From Piper betle (Eukaryota; Streptophyta; Magnoliopsida; Piperales; Piperaceae), in contig JAURVB010012678.1 of NCBI GenBank assembly GCA_033002965.1, forward strand, positions 1 to 64,000: a stretch of DNA of 64,000 bases. The letters run 5' to 3'. Shown piece by piece: positions 49,390 to 61,492 of this stretch; position 1 is the stretch's first letter; each line of letters begins with the position of its first letter. The translations under genes and the position numbers were made by a program. Under the pieces are notes generated by a model. It did no database searches, was not told the DNA's origin, and saw nothing but the letters and a program-made list of their open reading frames with translations.

Positions 49390-50738
49390 TTAGCATAACA
49401 TGAAAAACATGATTTTTGTTCATTTGTTATCTTAAAACATCGTAGTTGCTCCATCTTATTCAACAAAAGATCTTCAAGAATTCTCTTTAGCCAAATAATT
49501 TCACACGCAACATTTGTAATAGAAATATACTTAACTTCATTCAAAGATAATGAAATTGCCTTTTGCTTCTTAGAAGACAATGATATAGCCTTATTTCCCA
49601 AGCTAAAACATTCCTAATGTATTTTTTTATCATTTTGGCAACGGGTTCAATTATTATCTAAATATCCAAATAACTTAACATCATTCTCAATTTATACTTC
49701 ACACTAAAATTCTTTGTTCATTTCGCATACTTCAAAATTCTCATAGTGGCTATCAAATGAGTTTTTTCGGCTTGTCCATATGCCTTGAAACTACACTAAC
49801 TACATGCATAATGTTTGGTCTATCATTTGTAAGAAAAAGTAAGGATCCAACTAAACTTATATACATTTGTTCATTGGCCAATTCATCACTATCATCTTTT
49901 TTTTTAATTTCTCATTCATCTTCATATGCGTAGACATAGACTTGCAATTAGACATGTTAAACTTTTTCAATAAATCACCCACATACTTTTCTTGAGAAAT
50001 AAATATCTTATATTTTCTTTGTTTCACTTGAATGCTAATAAAATATTTCATAAGTCTCACATCACTCATCTCATACTCTTTCATTAGAACATTTTGTTAA
50101 ATAAATCAACATATTGTGGCAATTGCTAGCATATATCAAATGATCAATATATAAACAAAGTATAAAGAAACTGCTACCCCTTTCTTCACGTAGATTGAGG
50201 GCTCAATTGGGCTTCTATGAAATGACTTTATCTTTAAGTAGTTGTCAATTTTGCTATTTCATGTCCTAGGTGCTTGTTTTAGGTCATATAAAATTTCCTT
50301 CAACTTGTACACATTGTAATCTTTTCCTTTAACCATATATCTTTGAGGTTGTTTCACCATCTGCTTGTAATTCACCAATTAAGAAAATTGATTTCACATG
50401 TAGTTAAAATACTTGTAACTTCAATTGTGTAGCAATAACTAGCATAATTCTAATTGCTTTCATCCTCACAACCACCCCAAAAATTTCATTGAAGTCAATC
50501 TCATGTTGTTAAGAGTATCCTTTTGCAACTAATCTTGCTTTGTGTTTTAGAATTGATCCATCGTCATTGAACTTTGTTTTATACATTCATTTTAAGTCAG
50601 TCGAATCTTTACATTCTGGTTTTTCAATAAGCTCCCACTCTTTATGTTTTATACCTTAATCAAAGTATTGAGGCTCAAATACAATAAAAATAGTATTAGA
50701 TTTCATAATTTCTTTTCAAGAATGCACCTTCCTTGTGT
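49390..50738 (-). mobile_element. degenerate Copia element, reverse transcriptase and RNase H part
   Basis: Minus strand, in order: FEPQYFD and HKEWELIEKP, then LKWMYKTKFNDDGS and [11 protein letters not shown] (start of reverse transcriptase, about 50700-50510), YFISIQVKQRKYKIFISQEK with YVGDLLKKFNMSNCKSM (about 50060-49930), and the RNase H end SSKKQKAISLSLNEVKYISI (about 49590-49510). Stops and frame changes are frequent and the YVDD region is not readable. The gag-integrase half lies at 55898-58450; the two halves are separated by a later insertion. Confidence 0.8.
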
Positions 50739-51120
50739 TGGGATTTCAACAAACAAAATCCTTAAACACTATGTTGTGTGTTTTGGCAAGGCAAATTAAT
50801 AAAGTATAAAAGATAGATGAAACACCAATTTAATATGTAACTTTCAAAATACGAAGATAAATCACAAACCATCCACTATAATCAAATAATAGGTACACTC
50901 ATTTTTATCAAGAGTACACAACAAGCTCTTGACATATAACTAGATCTTCACCAAACAATAGTGGAATGCAATGAATATGAAAACCTTCTCCTTCTCCCTT
51001 TTACATCAGGCGGACCCGGATTATCTTCTTCATCATATGGCAATGTTCTTTATCAGAGAGAATCAACAATTTCTAATTGGGATACACATCTAATTGGGAA
51101 CGATCACAATCTCTAACTAT

Positions 51121-53928
51121 AGTAACACCCCATTTTAGTTCACCCATGAACTAACCTAGAAATGTTATTGGTGACCTAACCGTTCACTAATCTACTTAAT
51201 TTAGTTAAGAAGACTCAAATATACCTTTGACGTCTTAAGATGGTGATGCAACATGTAAATTATGGATGAGATGTTTGGGTCCTAACGTTGTTTTACATAC
51301 ATACTGTGATATGCAATCAATTATAAAACAAACCAAATAAGCAAAAAGTTTGAAAAAATATCTATTTTTAAAACAAAACGGATAGAACATCCCTCAAAAG
51401 TGCAATAAGGACCACCCTGTCAACAACAAATAATATATATTTATATCAATAAAAATCTAAGACATAGTCTAGACACAACATTTCCTTCACATTCCAGTTA
51501 TCATTACTCTCTTCTTCATGTGAGCTGAGCATAAACTTCATTGCTCACCCTGTTCATTTTTATTTTCAATTTCAATCACATGCAAAATATTTATATCACT
51601 TCACATAATGTCATTTGAATAGTTCAACACTCATCATCATCATCAATTACATTTGACAGGTACATGTGTGAGCAATTTAAGTGATGCTCCTCCACAGTCC
51701 CGATAGCACTCATTCCTTGCAATTCTCACCTACATAGATAATAAAAAGCCATCAACAACGAGTGCTACCGGTCCAGAAATAATTAATAACAAACTGACAC
51801 AGGAGAGCTAACCCTCCTGTTGAATAAAAACCTTATTACTCTTCCCATGGAAACTCTCATAAGGACAATAACTAAGAGTCGTCAACCTCGTAGGACATTA
51901 TCCCCTTTCTATCTCATATCATTCATTAGCTACTTTAAAATATCCCTTGCACGGGAAAATCATTCTCTTTTTGTTCAGCCATCTACATCATTTGTATCAC
52001 TCCTAGCCCTAAGTACATAGGCCGAGTACTCTCAGACATGTGCCTTCAATACTCTTTGAAACCACAAGTCTAGACATGCGCTGCATAGAAGTACCCGTAA
52101 ACCTCCACACTTTTTCCAGGTTTGAGGAACTCAAAGGTGGAGTTATCAGGATCCCTCGGGAATGGAACAGATACTCACCAATTCGAGTGCCTGCTTTGAT
52201 GAAGACACGCCCTATCTCAAGACACAGTTGTCAGTTTTCCCTTATCTCACCTCTCCCTAAAAACTAGAAAAACTATATGTACATAGGCATGAGTAGAGAT
52301 TTATATAATAGGTCCAAAGACATCATGATCTGGATTTGAGTTTTCAAAAACAAGCTCGAGGGATCTCATCCTTGAGGGTTATTAATCCAAAAATTTCATA
52401 TGATTAAATGGCCCATGTAGAGTGGGATACAATAAATCCAATACTTGATATGTCCACTTCCTTGTTAAAACAAAACACGATAGAATATAGAAGCCAAACC
52501 AGAAGCGAGCCCTAAATGGACCTGGTAAAAGCTCTAATCGTGTCCGCACACCTAGGCGGCGAGCTCATACTCCGTACCTATACATTAAACTAAAAGCTAA
52601 TGCACACTTATGATTCACTCACACATCCTATAGCACACACACATCAAGACACACTCATATCAATCATATATCAATCCATATAAGATGTCCTAAGCTATGT
52701 TGCATTAGATTATGATACTTAATTTACCTAATTAGTTCCTTAGCATTAGTTTTGATACAATTCAATTAAGTAATTCATATTTTTATTGCAATAAAATAGT
52801 TAACACATTAATCCATCAATCGTAGCATGTTGTGCTAATAATTATCACCTTTAAGTAATTACGTCAGAGTTAATCATACCTTGCGTTGTTGACAATTGCC
52901 GATGGCTGGGTTTCATCGCACGGTTCGAGACTCAAATTCGACACCCGACGGCGTCTGAAGTTCGATCAGGTTCTACTAGATGAATTTGGCGACTTTTAGC
53001 GAAACTGATTTTCTAGCAATTTTTCGGTGGCTTTCTGGTGATTTTTCCTAGGAGGCAATCGGGGCTATGGGTCAACACTAGATCAGCAAGGTTGACCCAA
53101 TGGTGGTGGTGGTGAGGATGACAACAGTGGTGATAACCATAGGCAACGACAAGTCAGCCGAGGTTGGTTGGTTGTCTGATTAGCCCTCAGTCGGCCTCAA
53201 CACCAGTGTTGGGTATGGGGGAAATGGTTGGGGATCAAAGGGGGAGGCGTTGGTGGCACAATGGCGGCTGAGCGGGGTGGACGGTGATGAATCAACGTCG
53301 GGACGGGTGGTGCCATCTCTCGGCGTCGGGGCATCGTGGAGACCACATGGCGGGCGGGTAGATGGGGGGTGGCACGGTGCAGCTCGGTGGTGGTGCGGTG
53401 ATCAAAGGGGTCATCAACGTTGAGGGTTGGTCAGTGAAGGGCGGCGATTGGGGTTCAGAGGAGAAAAAGGTCAGGGTGAGGTCTCAGGGGTAGTCTCAAA
53501 AATTAAAGTTAACTCGACTCCGACTTGTGCCAAAAATAATAAGTAACTCGTAATAAAATCTCAAAAAAATTCTAGAAAAATAATAATAAATCTCATAAAA
53601 TATAATACACATAGTAACATCACAATGACTTGTTATATAACTAATAACCCACTCAAACTATTTTATAACTCATCCTAATGAGTTATTCGGCTTAAAAATA
53701 ATTCTACGATCAAAAAAAACTACCTACTGTCATATACTCTTATAACTCATTTTTCACCATCTTTTTGACGTTATCATTATATACTCGGGTACACATGACT
53801 CTCATCGCTCATAACTTACGATTGGCCTAGACTCTACACGCGGTTCATGAAACTGACTTGACTTAAACTAAGGGTTGAATCAATTAGTTTGCTAATGAAA
53901 TACTTTGACTCGAGTCACGAGTTTTACA
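51121..53928 (+). mobile_element. solo LTR (about 2.8 kb), probably Ty3/Gypsy
   Basis: Begins (A)GTAACACCCC, close to the TGTAACACCCC start common in plant Ty3/Gypsy LTRs, and ends GTTTTACA. The partner LTR at 55380-55400 shows the unoccupied site (ctctaactaaacatgac). Here it is split into ctctaactat and accagacatgac, giving a degraded 5-bp duplication ACTAT/ACCAG. No internal coding region or second LTR is present, so unequal recombination has removed the rest. The GC-rich interior (52900-53480) has no credible gene. Confidence 0.65.
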
Positions 53929-54112
53929 ACCAGACATGACAATCCAATTGGAAAACTCAGAATCTTCAATATTCTAATCAGGAATACCCTCAATCTCTAA
54001 TTAGAGAAGACACTCTAATTGGGAATACTCATATATCTACAACTAGAGAAGACACTCTAATTGGAAATACTCGTACCTTTGTGAAGAGAAGCTCTCCCTC
54101 CTCAAAGGGAGG

Positions 54113-54117
<5 letters not shown>

Positions 54118-54190
<73 letters not shown>
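54118..54190. repeat. (GA)n microsatellite
   Basis: About 36 GA units within the LTR. The homologous position in the partner LTR (around 55581) has only a short agagagagaag. Confidence 0.95.
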
Positions 54191-54194
<4 letters not shown>

Positions 54195-54272
54195 TAGCCT
54201 CACTGCAAAATGTCACAGTGAATCACTTAATAACACACTCAAATCAATTGTACTATATCTACCTCACTATAC

Positions 54273-54275
<3 letters not shown>

Positions 54276-54327
<52 letters not shown>
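54276..54327. repeat. (TA)n microsatellite
   Basis: About 25 TA units. The partner LTR has catatgtatatagac near 55668 at the same place. Confidence 0.95.
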
Positions 54328-54329
<2 letters not shown>

Positions 54330-55038
54330 CAAAGATATATTCTTAGATATGGCCAACCTCTTGGATACGAAAAGCTAACACCAAATGCTCTTCCCTGAGC
54401 ATTGGAACTCTCACCAATGAATTTTATTTCCGTCTTCTACAAGACTTCTTGAATTCTTCGTACTTCTTGGAGTAAGTCTAATACTTACGACTCATGTAAT
54501 TGCACGCTTTGTCATATTTATTGTATGATGAGGGACTCCAATAATTGTAATTACATGCTTTATCACATTCATTGTATGATGAGAGACTCTAACAATTCTC
54601 CCCTGTCGAATCATATGGAACACATTAGGGTTGGTTTTAGCATCCTTCACATGCAAATGAGATGCAACCCCAACAAATCTCTCCTTCTCAACCAATGTGG
54701 AAACTCTTTGAAAAAATCTTTCACACTGCACCGCTTGTCGAACACCCGTTGAACTTGATCACTACTGTCGACCACTTGTTGACTGTCATGAGGAGGAAAA
54801 ATCTCAACACATCTACCCTCCCAACTCATGTAGAATGCTCTCTATCTCCCCTCATTAAAAGTTCTAGCATATCTCCTCTACTCGCATAGAAAGAATACTC
54901 ATCGCTAGTATCGTCCAATAGTCATCTCGAAAAAACACCAACAACCTTGAACAAAACGAACTCTTTCACCATATGTCTTACGAATGTCCATAGGCCACAA
55001 ACAACAGCTCCATGAACCAAGCTCTGACCCAACTTATT

Positions 55039-55897
55039 TGGATTTCAATAAGTAAAATTTCTAAACTCCTTGTTGTTTGTTTTGATAAGCAAAGTAAAAA
55101 AGTAAAAAAGTACAAAAAGTAGATGAAACACTAATTTAACGTGAAACATCCAAAATATGAAGATAAACCACAAACCATCCACTATAATCAAATAATGGGT
55201 ATGCATATCTTGATCAAGAGTACACAACAAGTTCTTGGCATACAACAAGATCTTCACCAAACAATGGTGGAATGCAATGAATAAGAAAATTGGGAATATT
55301 TTTCATCTTTTTTCATCTAGCAATGTTCATCAGAGGGAATCAACAATTTTCAACTGAGATACACATCTAATTGGAAATGACCACATTCTCTAACTAAACA
55401 TGACAATCTAATTGGGAAACTCACAATCTCCATCTCCACTATTTCTATTGAAAATACCCTCAATCTCCAACTAGAAAAGACACTCTAATTAGGAATACTC
55501 TATATCTTCCACGAAAGTAGATAGTTTAATTGAGAATACTTAATACTTTTGTGAGGAGAAGCTCTCCCTCCCAAGAGAGAGAAGAATAGCCTCACTGCAA
55601 AATGTTACAGTGAAGCACTCAATAACACTCGAATCAATTGTATTTTATTTACCTCACAATACACCTACATATGTATATAGACAAAGACATATTTTTATGT
55701 ATGACCAACTTCTTGAATATGAAGAACCAACACCAAATGCTCTTCTCTAAGCATTAGAACTCTCACCAATTAATTTCATCTTCACCTTCCACAATTTTTT
55801 TCAAATTCTTCATACCTCTTGATAAATCCATGTCTTTACTACTCCCAATGTAGTTGCATGTTTTGTCACATTCGTCGTATGATGAGGGACTCCAACA
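55039..55897 (-). repeat. 5' LTR of the non-autonomous element
   Basis: 859 bp, minus strand TGTTGGAGTCC...GAAATCCA. It aligns along its length with 50739-51119 plus 53929-54594. Long frames entering it from the neighbouring Copia fragment are read-through. Confidence 0.75.
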
Positions 55898-58450
55898 ATT
55901 TAGAGGAGAATTTAAATCAATATCATCTAGCCTACTTGTTACTCTCTTTGTTGTGTACGTAGTAAGTGATGTAGGTGAGCAACATGAACTTGGAATATCT
56001 TTATGGTCTTCAACAACTTCATTGGTAGGTAGTGTTTCATCTCTTATTTCTTCTTCCACTTCTAAATATGGACTCTTCAAATGAGCTTCACCACTACACA
56101 CTTTCCATATGTCCATTCTCATAGATTACATCTATTGAAATTACCAACTTGTTAGTTTTGAGATTCAATAGCCTATAACTTTTGGATTCTTCACAATATC
56201 TAATAAAAAGACATTTCTTACCTTTATCATCAAATTTACTTCTCTTCTGTGGTAGAATATGATCATATGCAATGCATCTCAAAAATTTCAAGGTACTCAC
56301 TTCAGGTTTTCTCTTATACTATGCCTCAAAAGGACCTTGTTTTCAACCATCTTAGTATGACATCTATTGAGAATGTAGACCACATTATTTACCACCTCTA
56401 CCCAAAATTAATATGAGAGGTTCTTATGTGCCAACATGCATCTAGTAATTTCAACAATTGTGTCATTTCTTCTTTCTACTAGACCATTTTGTTGAGGTGT
56501 GTAGCTCATAATCAACTCCCTTCTTATGTCATTAGACTTGCAAAAGTTTCAAAACTCTTTTGAAATGAATTATCCACCTCTATCGGTTCTCAAAGCCTTC
56601 AAATAGAATCAAATTTGTTTTTTCACAATTGCCTTAAACTCCACAAATTTGAAAAATGCGTGTGATTTTTCATGCAAGAAGTAAGCTCACATCATTCTCA
56701 TAGAATCATCAACAAGTAAGAAGAAATATATTACATCTCTAATTATTGGAGTATTTGTTGGACCACATAAATTGACATGCATTAGCTCAATTGGGGCTCT
56801 CATCCTCCATGAAGACTCCGAAAATGATAATTTATGTTGTCTTTCATACACACATCTTTCACAAAGTTTATGGTCTTGATCAATTTATGACAAACCAAGT
56901 ACAATATGTTATGTTTCAACAATGTAAGACTTCTGAAATATAAATAACCATACCTCAAGTGTCATAAGAGAGACATATCATCACAAGTAGTCTTCAAACC
57001 ATATTTCTCAAAAGAAAGCATTCTCAATTGAAATTTTTTGCTACTATTCATCTCCACCTTGGTAAATACATGGTTATTACCTTTGTCAAGAATTTTACAT
57101 TCTTTGTTATAAAAAATTATAGTGTATCCTTTTTATAGCAATTGTGCAACAGATAATAAATTTATAGACAAACCGGGTGCATAATGCACATTATGATTGA
57201 ACTTGATGGTTCCTTACTTGCTTTGCATCAAACTCACACCTTTGCCAATGATGTCTTCTATTTTGTTATTTCTAAACTTCACACTCTGAGAAATTATCAT
57301 CAAATTTCACAAAACTCTTTTTGTTTCTAGTCATGTGATTGCTACATCCACTAGCCATATGCTAAACATCATTATGCTTCTCTTGAGTAGACATGCAAGA
57401 ATAAAATGCATCACCTCCTTTATCATCTTTATCAACATAGTGAGCTTTCTTCTCATCTTTCTCAAGATAGTAATCATCATCTCTTCCTTTGTACTTACAA
57501 TTATTGGGATCGTGAGTATAGTGTGGACATTTCTCACATCTATGGCAGCAATCCTTGACAACATGATTAATCATTTTGTAATATAACATTCTCTTCTCTC
57601 ATTTTAATTTTGGTCTTTTCCATAGCCTTGTCCTATAACATTATTATCATTTTTTCAGCCCACCTTTATAATTTCTTCCATTATCATTGTAGTTACCTTT
57701 ATTTTGGCTTCCATCTCTTCCACCATGGACCTTGTTTGAAGCTTTACCCTTCTCATATTTCTTTCTATTTTTCACATTAACCTTTAATTTAAAAGCTTGC
57801 TATAGGCTTCGTATAGACATTACCCTATTCATCATTTACTTATGCATTTCAAGAGAGCTCATCAATTCACTAATAGACAATCTAGACAAATTTTTGACTC
57901 ATTAATAATTACAACAACATGTTCAAATTTAGATGGCATGTTTCTCAACACTTTTTCAACAACTTTCTTTTCCGTAATATCATCATCATATTCTGTAATT
58001 TTATTCACAATGACAATAACTCTAGAAAACAAATCTTTCATATTTTCACCTTCCTTCATACATATATATTATCAAAATCAGCCCATAAATTTTAAAATTT
58101 TGCCAAAATTACATTGTTAATGCCTTTGAATTTATTTTTCAAGATCTCTCAAGAATTCACAAATTTTGTTGCTCTCATAATCCTTTTAAAAAATAATTTT
58201 ACTTACTCCTTATTAAATGAGGAAGAAGGCTTTTGCTTCTCTTTTCTTGTTCTTATTGTACTCTTTCTTCACGTGGTGAAAACTTCACTGCCTCAGGGCT
58301 CTTCGTATTAATCTTTTACCATCTCCCACAAATCTTGTGACACGAAGAGCGTCTTTATTTGTATATTTTAACAATCATAACTCTCCTCATCTTCGTCAAA
58401 TATTTTAAAAGAATTTTTTGTTTCTCATTTAAAGCCATAATTTTTCTTTC
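55898..58450 (-). mobile_element. degenerate Copia element, gag-protease-integrase part
   Basis: Minus-strand order: gag (FSRVIVIVNKITEYDDDI, VVEKVLRNMPSKFEHVVV, about 58060-57870), a Cys/His cluster (CCHRCEKC, 57550 region), a broken protease start (WLVD, then GCSNHMT in another frame, about 57350), integrase (LRTDRGG, SYTPQQNGLVERRND, 56600-56450) and the integrase tail (LRCIAYDHILPQKRSKFDD, 56290-56120). Stops interrupt almost every segment. The other half is at 49390-50738. Its own LTRs were not found. Confidence 0.8.
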
Positions 58451-59018
58451 TCTAGGTTTTTGAGAAAATGAGATTTTTTCATTTTTAACCATGCGATATA
58501 TATCTACTACATACTATAGCATGATAGCTTTTCTCTCTCGTCGCATTTTGACCTTTTCGTAGCATGTGGTTAATCCTTGTACCTCTCCAACTTTCTAATT
58601 AATCTCTTCGCCTCTCCAACTCTCTAACTTGCTTCCTAATAATCCCTCTAATTAATCATCTCACCTTTCTAACTCTCAAACTCTCCTAATAATCCATCAT
58701 ATCTCCAACTCTCAAACCCACCTCCTAATTGCCTTAAACTCTGTACTTTTGTCTCATACTCGCTCAAAACTTTTCAAATTAACCAATATTTACTTTTTGA
58801 TGGTTTAAAATAAGTAATTTTAACTAATTATATATTAATATTTAAAATTTAATTTTAAAATTAGCTTCTATATAAATTTAATTTTTGGTAATTTTAAATT
58901 GATTTCAATGAGAAAGATATTTTTAAATATATTTGAAAAATAATGTGTTTAAAATTAAATAGTTACTAATATTTGCATTTCAATTTACTTGATATTTATT
59001 CATATATTATTTATTAAG
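58451..59018. other. AT-rich flank
   Basis: Contains ctctccaac-type pyrimidine-rich repetition at 58570-58740 and otherwise AT-rich sequence. No gene. Confidence 0.4.
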
Positions 59019-59950
59019 TTAAAATATATTGTATATTAAAAATAAAAAATTAATGTAAAAATATAATTAACTACATAACATTTAAGTATAATTTTAACGA
59101 ATAAAAGTTGAGGGTTCACTTAGAAGTAGGAATCTTTTGTGCAAAATAATTTATATTGGCATTTAATGTAAATATTAGCTTTGATCTTATTAGGTATGTT
59201 CAATTGAGAAATGTTGATGTTTTTATTAAGTTTTTTAAATTATAAAATTATTATATATTTATTTATCATACTTAATTTAAAAGAAAGTTTTTCTTATATT
59301 TTTTAATATCAAATATTTTTAATTTTTTAAATAAAATTTTAAAAACTAAAAATATTTGATATTAAAAAATATAGAAAACTTCTCTTTTAAATTAAGTATG
59401 ATAAATAAATATATAATAATTTTATAATTTAAAAAACTTAATAAAAACATCAACATTTCTCAATTGAACATACCTAATAAGATCAAAGCTAATATTTACA
59501 TTAAATGCCAATATAAATTATTTTGCACAAAAGATTCCTACTTCTAAGTGAACCCTCAACTTTATTCGCTTAAAATTATACTTAAATGTTATGTAGCTAA
59601 TCATATTTTTACATTAATTTTTTATTTTTAATATACAATATATTTTAATAAAAAAAATTAATGTAAAAATTTAATTAACTACATAACATTTAAGTATAAT
59701 TTTAACGAATAAAAGTTGAGGGTTCACTTAGAAGTAGGAATCTTTTGTGCAAAATAATTTATATTGGCATTTAATGTAAATATTAGCTTTGATCTTATTA
59801 GGTATGTTCAATTGAGAAATGTTGATGTTTTTATTAAGTTTTTTAAATTATAAAATTATTATATATTTATTTATCATACTTAATTTAAAGAAGTTTTTCT
59901 TATATTTTTTAATATCAAATATTTTTAATTTTTAAATAAAATTTTAAAAC
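59019..59950. repeat. three copies of one AT-rich 300-bp unit in alternating orientation
   Basis: Copy A (+) about 59019-59345, copy B (-) about 59345-59649, copy C (+) about 59650-59950. Shared landmarks are gagggttcacttagaagtag, gcaaaataatttatattgg and gaaatgttgatgtttttatt. A and C are nearly identical; B is their reverse complement with slightly more changes. The unit has no coding potential. It resembles a MITE or a transposon end that folded back and then duplicated. Confidence 0.85.
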
Positions 59951-60421
59951 TTTTTCTGACATGGCCTACATATTGCACGGGTCTAAAGCCATATATATAT
60001 ATATAAGAATAGGTAGACAATATTAACACGATCATGTGTTTTGTGACATGTTACGTCCCACCACTTTCTTGAATCAACATCTAATAATCAGGCGCCATCA
60101 AATGATCAGTTCAAATCCATCGATCTCGGGCGCGCCGGGCTTTCTGTGTACTAATTAGCTGCCTCGTGATAAATTGCTAAAATCAGGTGCGTAAAGCAAT
60201 GTAATCTTGTCATATATGGTTCAAACTTCAAAGGTCACGCTAGCGTTTAATTATGTTCTTTGCACTCGTCTGAATGCACAAGCAGTATACCGTGGAGTTT
60301 AATTTGAACAAATTCAAGACTCCACAATACCTATTCATGAGCTTCCTTATTGCCTGAGTATTTCCTAAATGTCTGCAACATAATGCTGAAGGCTTGTAAC
60401 AAAGTCTGAATCTCGATAGCT
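59951..60421. other. spacer, no gene
   Basis: Starts with tgcacgggtctaaag (similar to the Helitron-like end at 45980) and a short (TA)n run, and then unique sequence. No gene. Confidence 0.4.
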
Positions 60422-61492
60422 CTGGATCCGGGTTGCACGAATCGGCCGATTTAAATCGGATCGGCATCACGCCGATCCGATTTCGGGGCCGAATCGGTCG
60501 GCCCCGAATCAGTCCCCGAATTGGCCGGTTTTGGCCGATTCCGACCGATTTAACTTAGAATCGGAATCGGTTTTTTAGAAAATTACCAAAATACCCTAGG
60601 TATGATTTTTATTAAATTATTTAAGCATAGCTAAAATGGTAATTTGGATTTTCAAAACCTAAAATCAAACCCCTCTCCCCCGCTTCCGCCGTCGCGTTCG
60701 CTCCGCCGCCCTCCGCCGCGCTTCCGCCGTCGCGTTCGCTCCGCCGCCCTTCCGCCATCCGACCTCCGCTTCGTCCGACCACGCCACCGCCCGCCCGATT
60801 CTGACCTCAGCTCCGCCCTCCGCCGCGCTTCCGCCGTCCGACTCTCCGCCCGATTCCGAACTCAGTTCCGCCCTCTGTCGAGATTCTGTCGTCCAACGCT
60901 CCACCTGACCTTTCGACCACGCCACCGCCATCCAACGCTCCGCCCGATTCCGAACTCAGTTCCGCCTTCCGCCGCGATTCCGCCGTCCGACGCTCCACCT
61001 GACCTTCCGACCACGCCACTGTCATCCGACCTCAGCTCCGTCCGACCACGCCACCACCGCCGTCCGACCTCAGCTCCGCCCTCCGCCACGCTTCCGACCG
61101 AAAATTTGGATAAATTTGGATTTTTTTATTGAAATTGAATATTGTGATGTGAAAATTGTTATCTATGATGTTCTAATTGATTAATATGACGTGCGAATTG
61201 TGATGTCCAAATTGAAATTTTGTGCGTGCGGTAAATTGTGATGTGCGAGTATATGCTATGTGCAAATCGTGATGTGCAAACTATTGTTGTATAAATATTT
61301 AAATTTGTGTATTTATGTTGAAAAATTATATAATTATGTATTTCAGATATTTTTGTTATGAGTTGGCAAATTTTTGTATATGAGTGATTTGGACCGATTC
61401 ATCTGAACTGATTCATACTGATTCCGATTCCGATTCTGATTCCCTGGAAAATCGATTCCGATTCCGATTCCGATTCATGCAACCATACCCTG
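60422..61492. mobile_element. short non-autonomous hAT element of the same family as 32216-35550
   Basis: Left end CTGGATCCGGGTTGCACG followed by AATCGGCCGATTT. The right end, read on the minus strand, is CAGGGTATGGTTGCATG followed by AATCGG. Clusters of aatcgg/ccgatt occupy both ends. The GC-rich leader (60660-61100) and the following gaaattgaatattgtgatg block match the same parts of the palindromic element. No transposase domain is present. Flanking bases (gatagctc against gataaata) do not form a clean 8-bp duplication. Confidence 0.7.

Larger units (their letters stand above)
50739..54594 (-). repeat. 3' LTR of a non-autonomous LTR element, itself interrupted
   Basis: Starts on the minus strand at 54594 (TGTTAGAGTC) and ends near 50739 (GAAATCCCA). 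Without the nested solo LTR it measures about 1.04 kb against 859 bp for the partner LTR at 55039-55897. The excess is largely microsatellite growth (54118-54190, 54276-54327) and a duplicated block of about 55 bases at 54495-54594. Confidence 0.7.
50739..55897 (-). mobile_element. non-autonomous LTR retrotransposon nested in the degenerate Copia element
   Basis: Minus-strand order: 5' LTR 55897-55039, primer-binding site TTGGGTCAGAGCTTGG (55032-55017, similar to the initiator-Met tRNA complement), an internal region of only about 440 bases (55038-54595) without coding potential, a polypurine tract (54604-54596) and 3' LTR 54594-50739. Short non-coding interior plus intact priming sites is the TRIM/LARD-like pattern. 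I found no matching 5-bp target duplication, so boundaries may be off or altered. Confidence 0.7.

Noticed and set aside
55763..56122. 119-codon frame as a gene
   Set aside because: Partly Copia integrase tail, partly read-through into the LTR of the nested element.
60644..61132. 162-codon plus-strand frame and overlapping minus-strand frames
   Set aside because: Pro/Arg/Ser low-complexity translation of a GC-rich block inside the hAT element. The same block occurs in the other element without a conserved frame.
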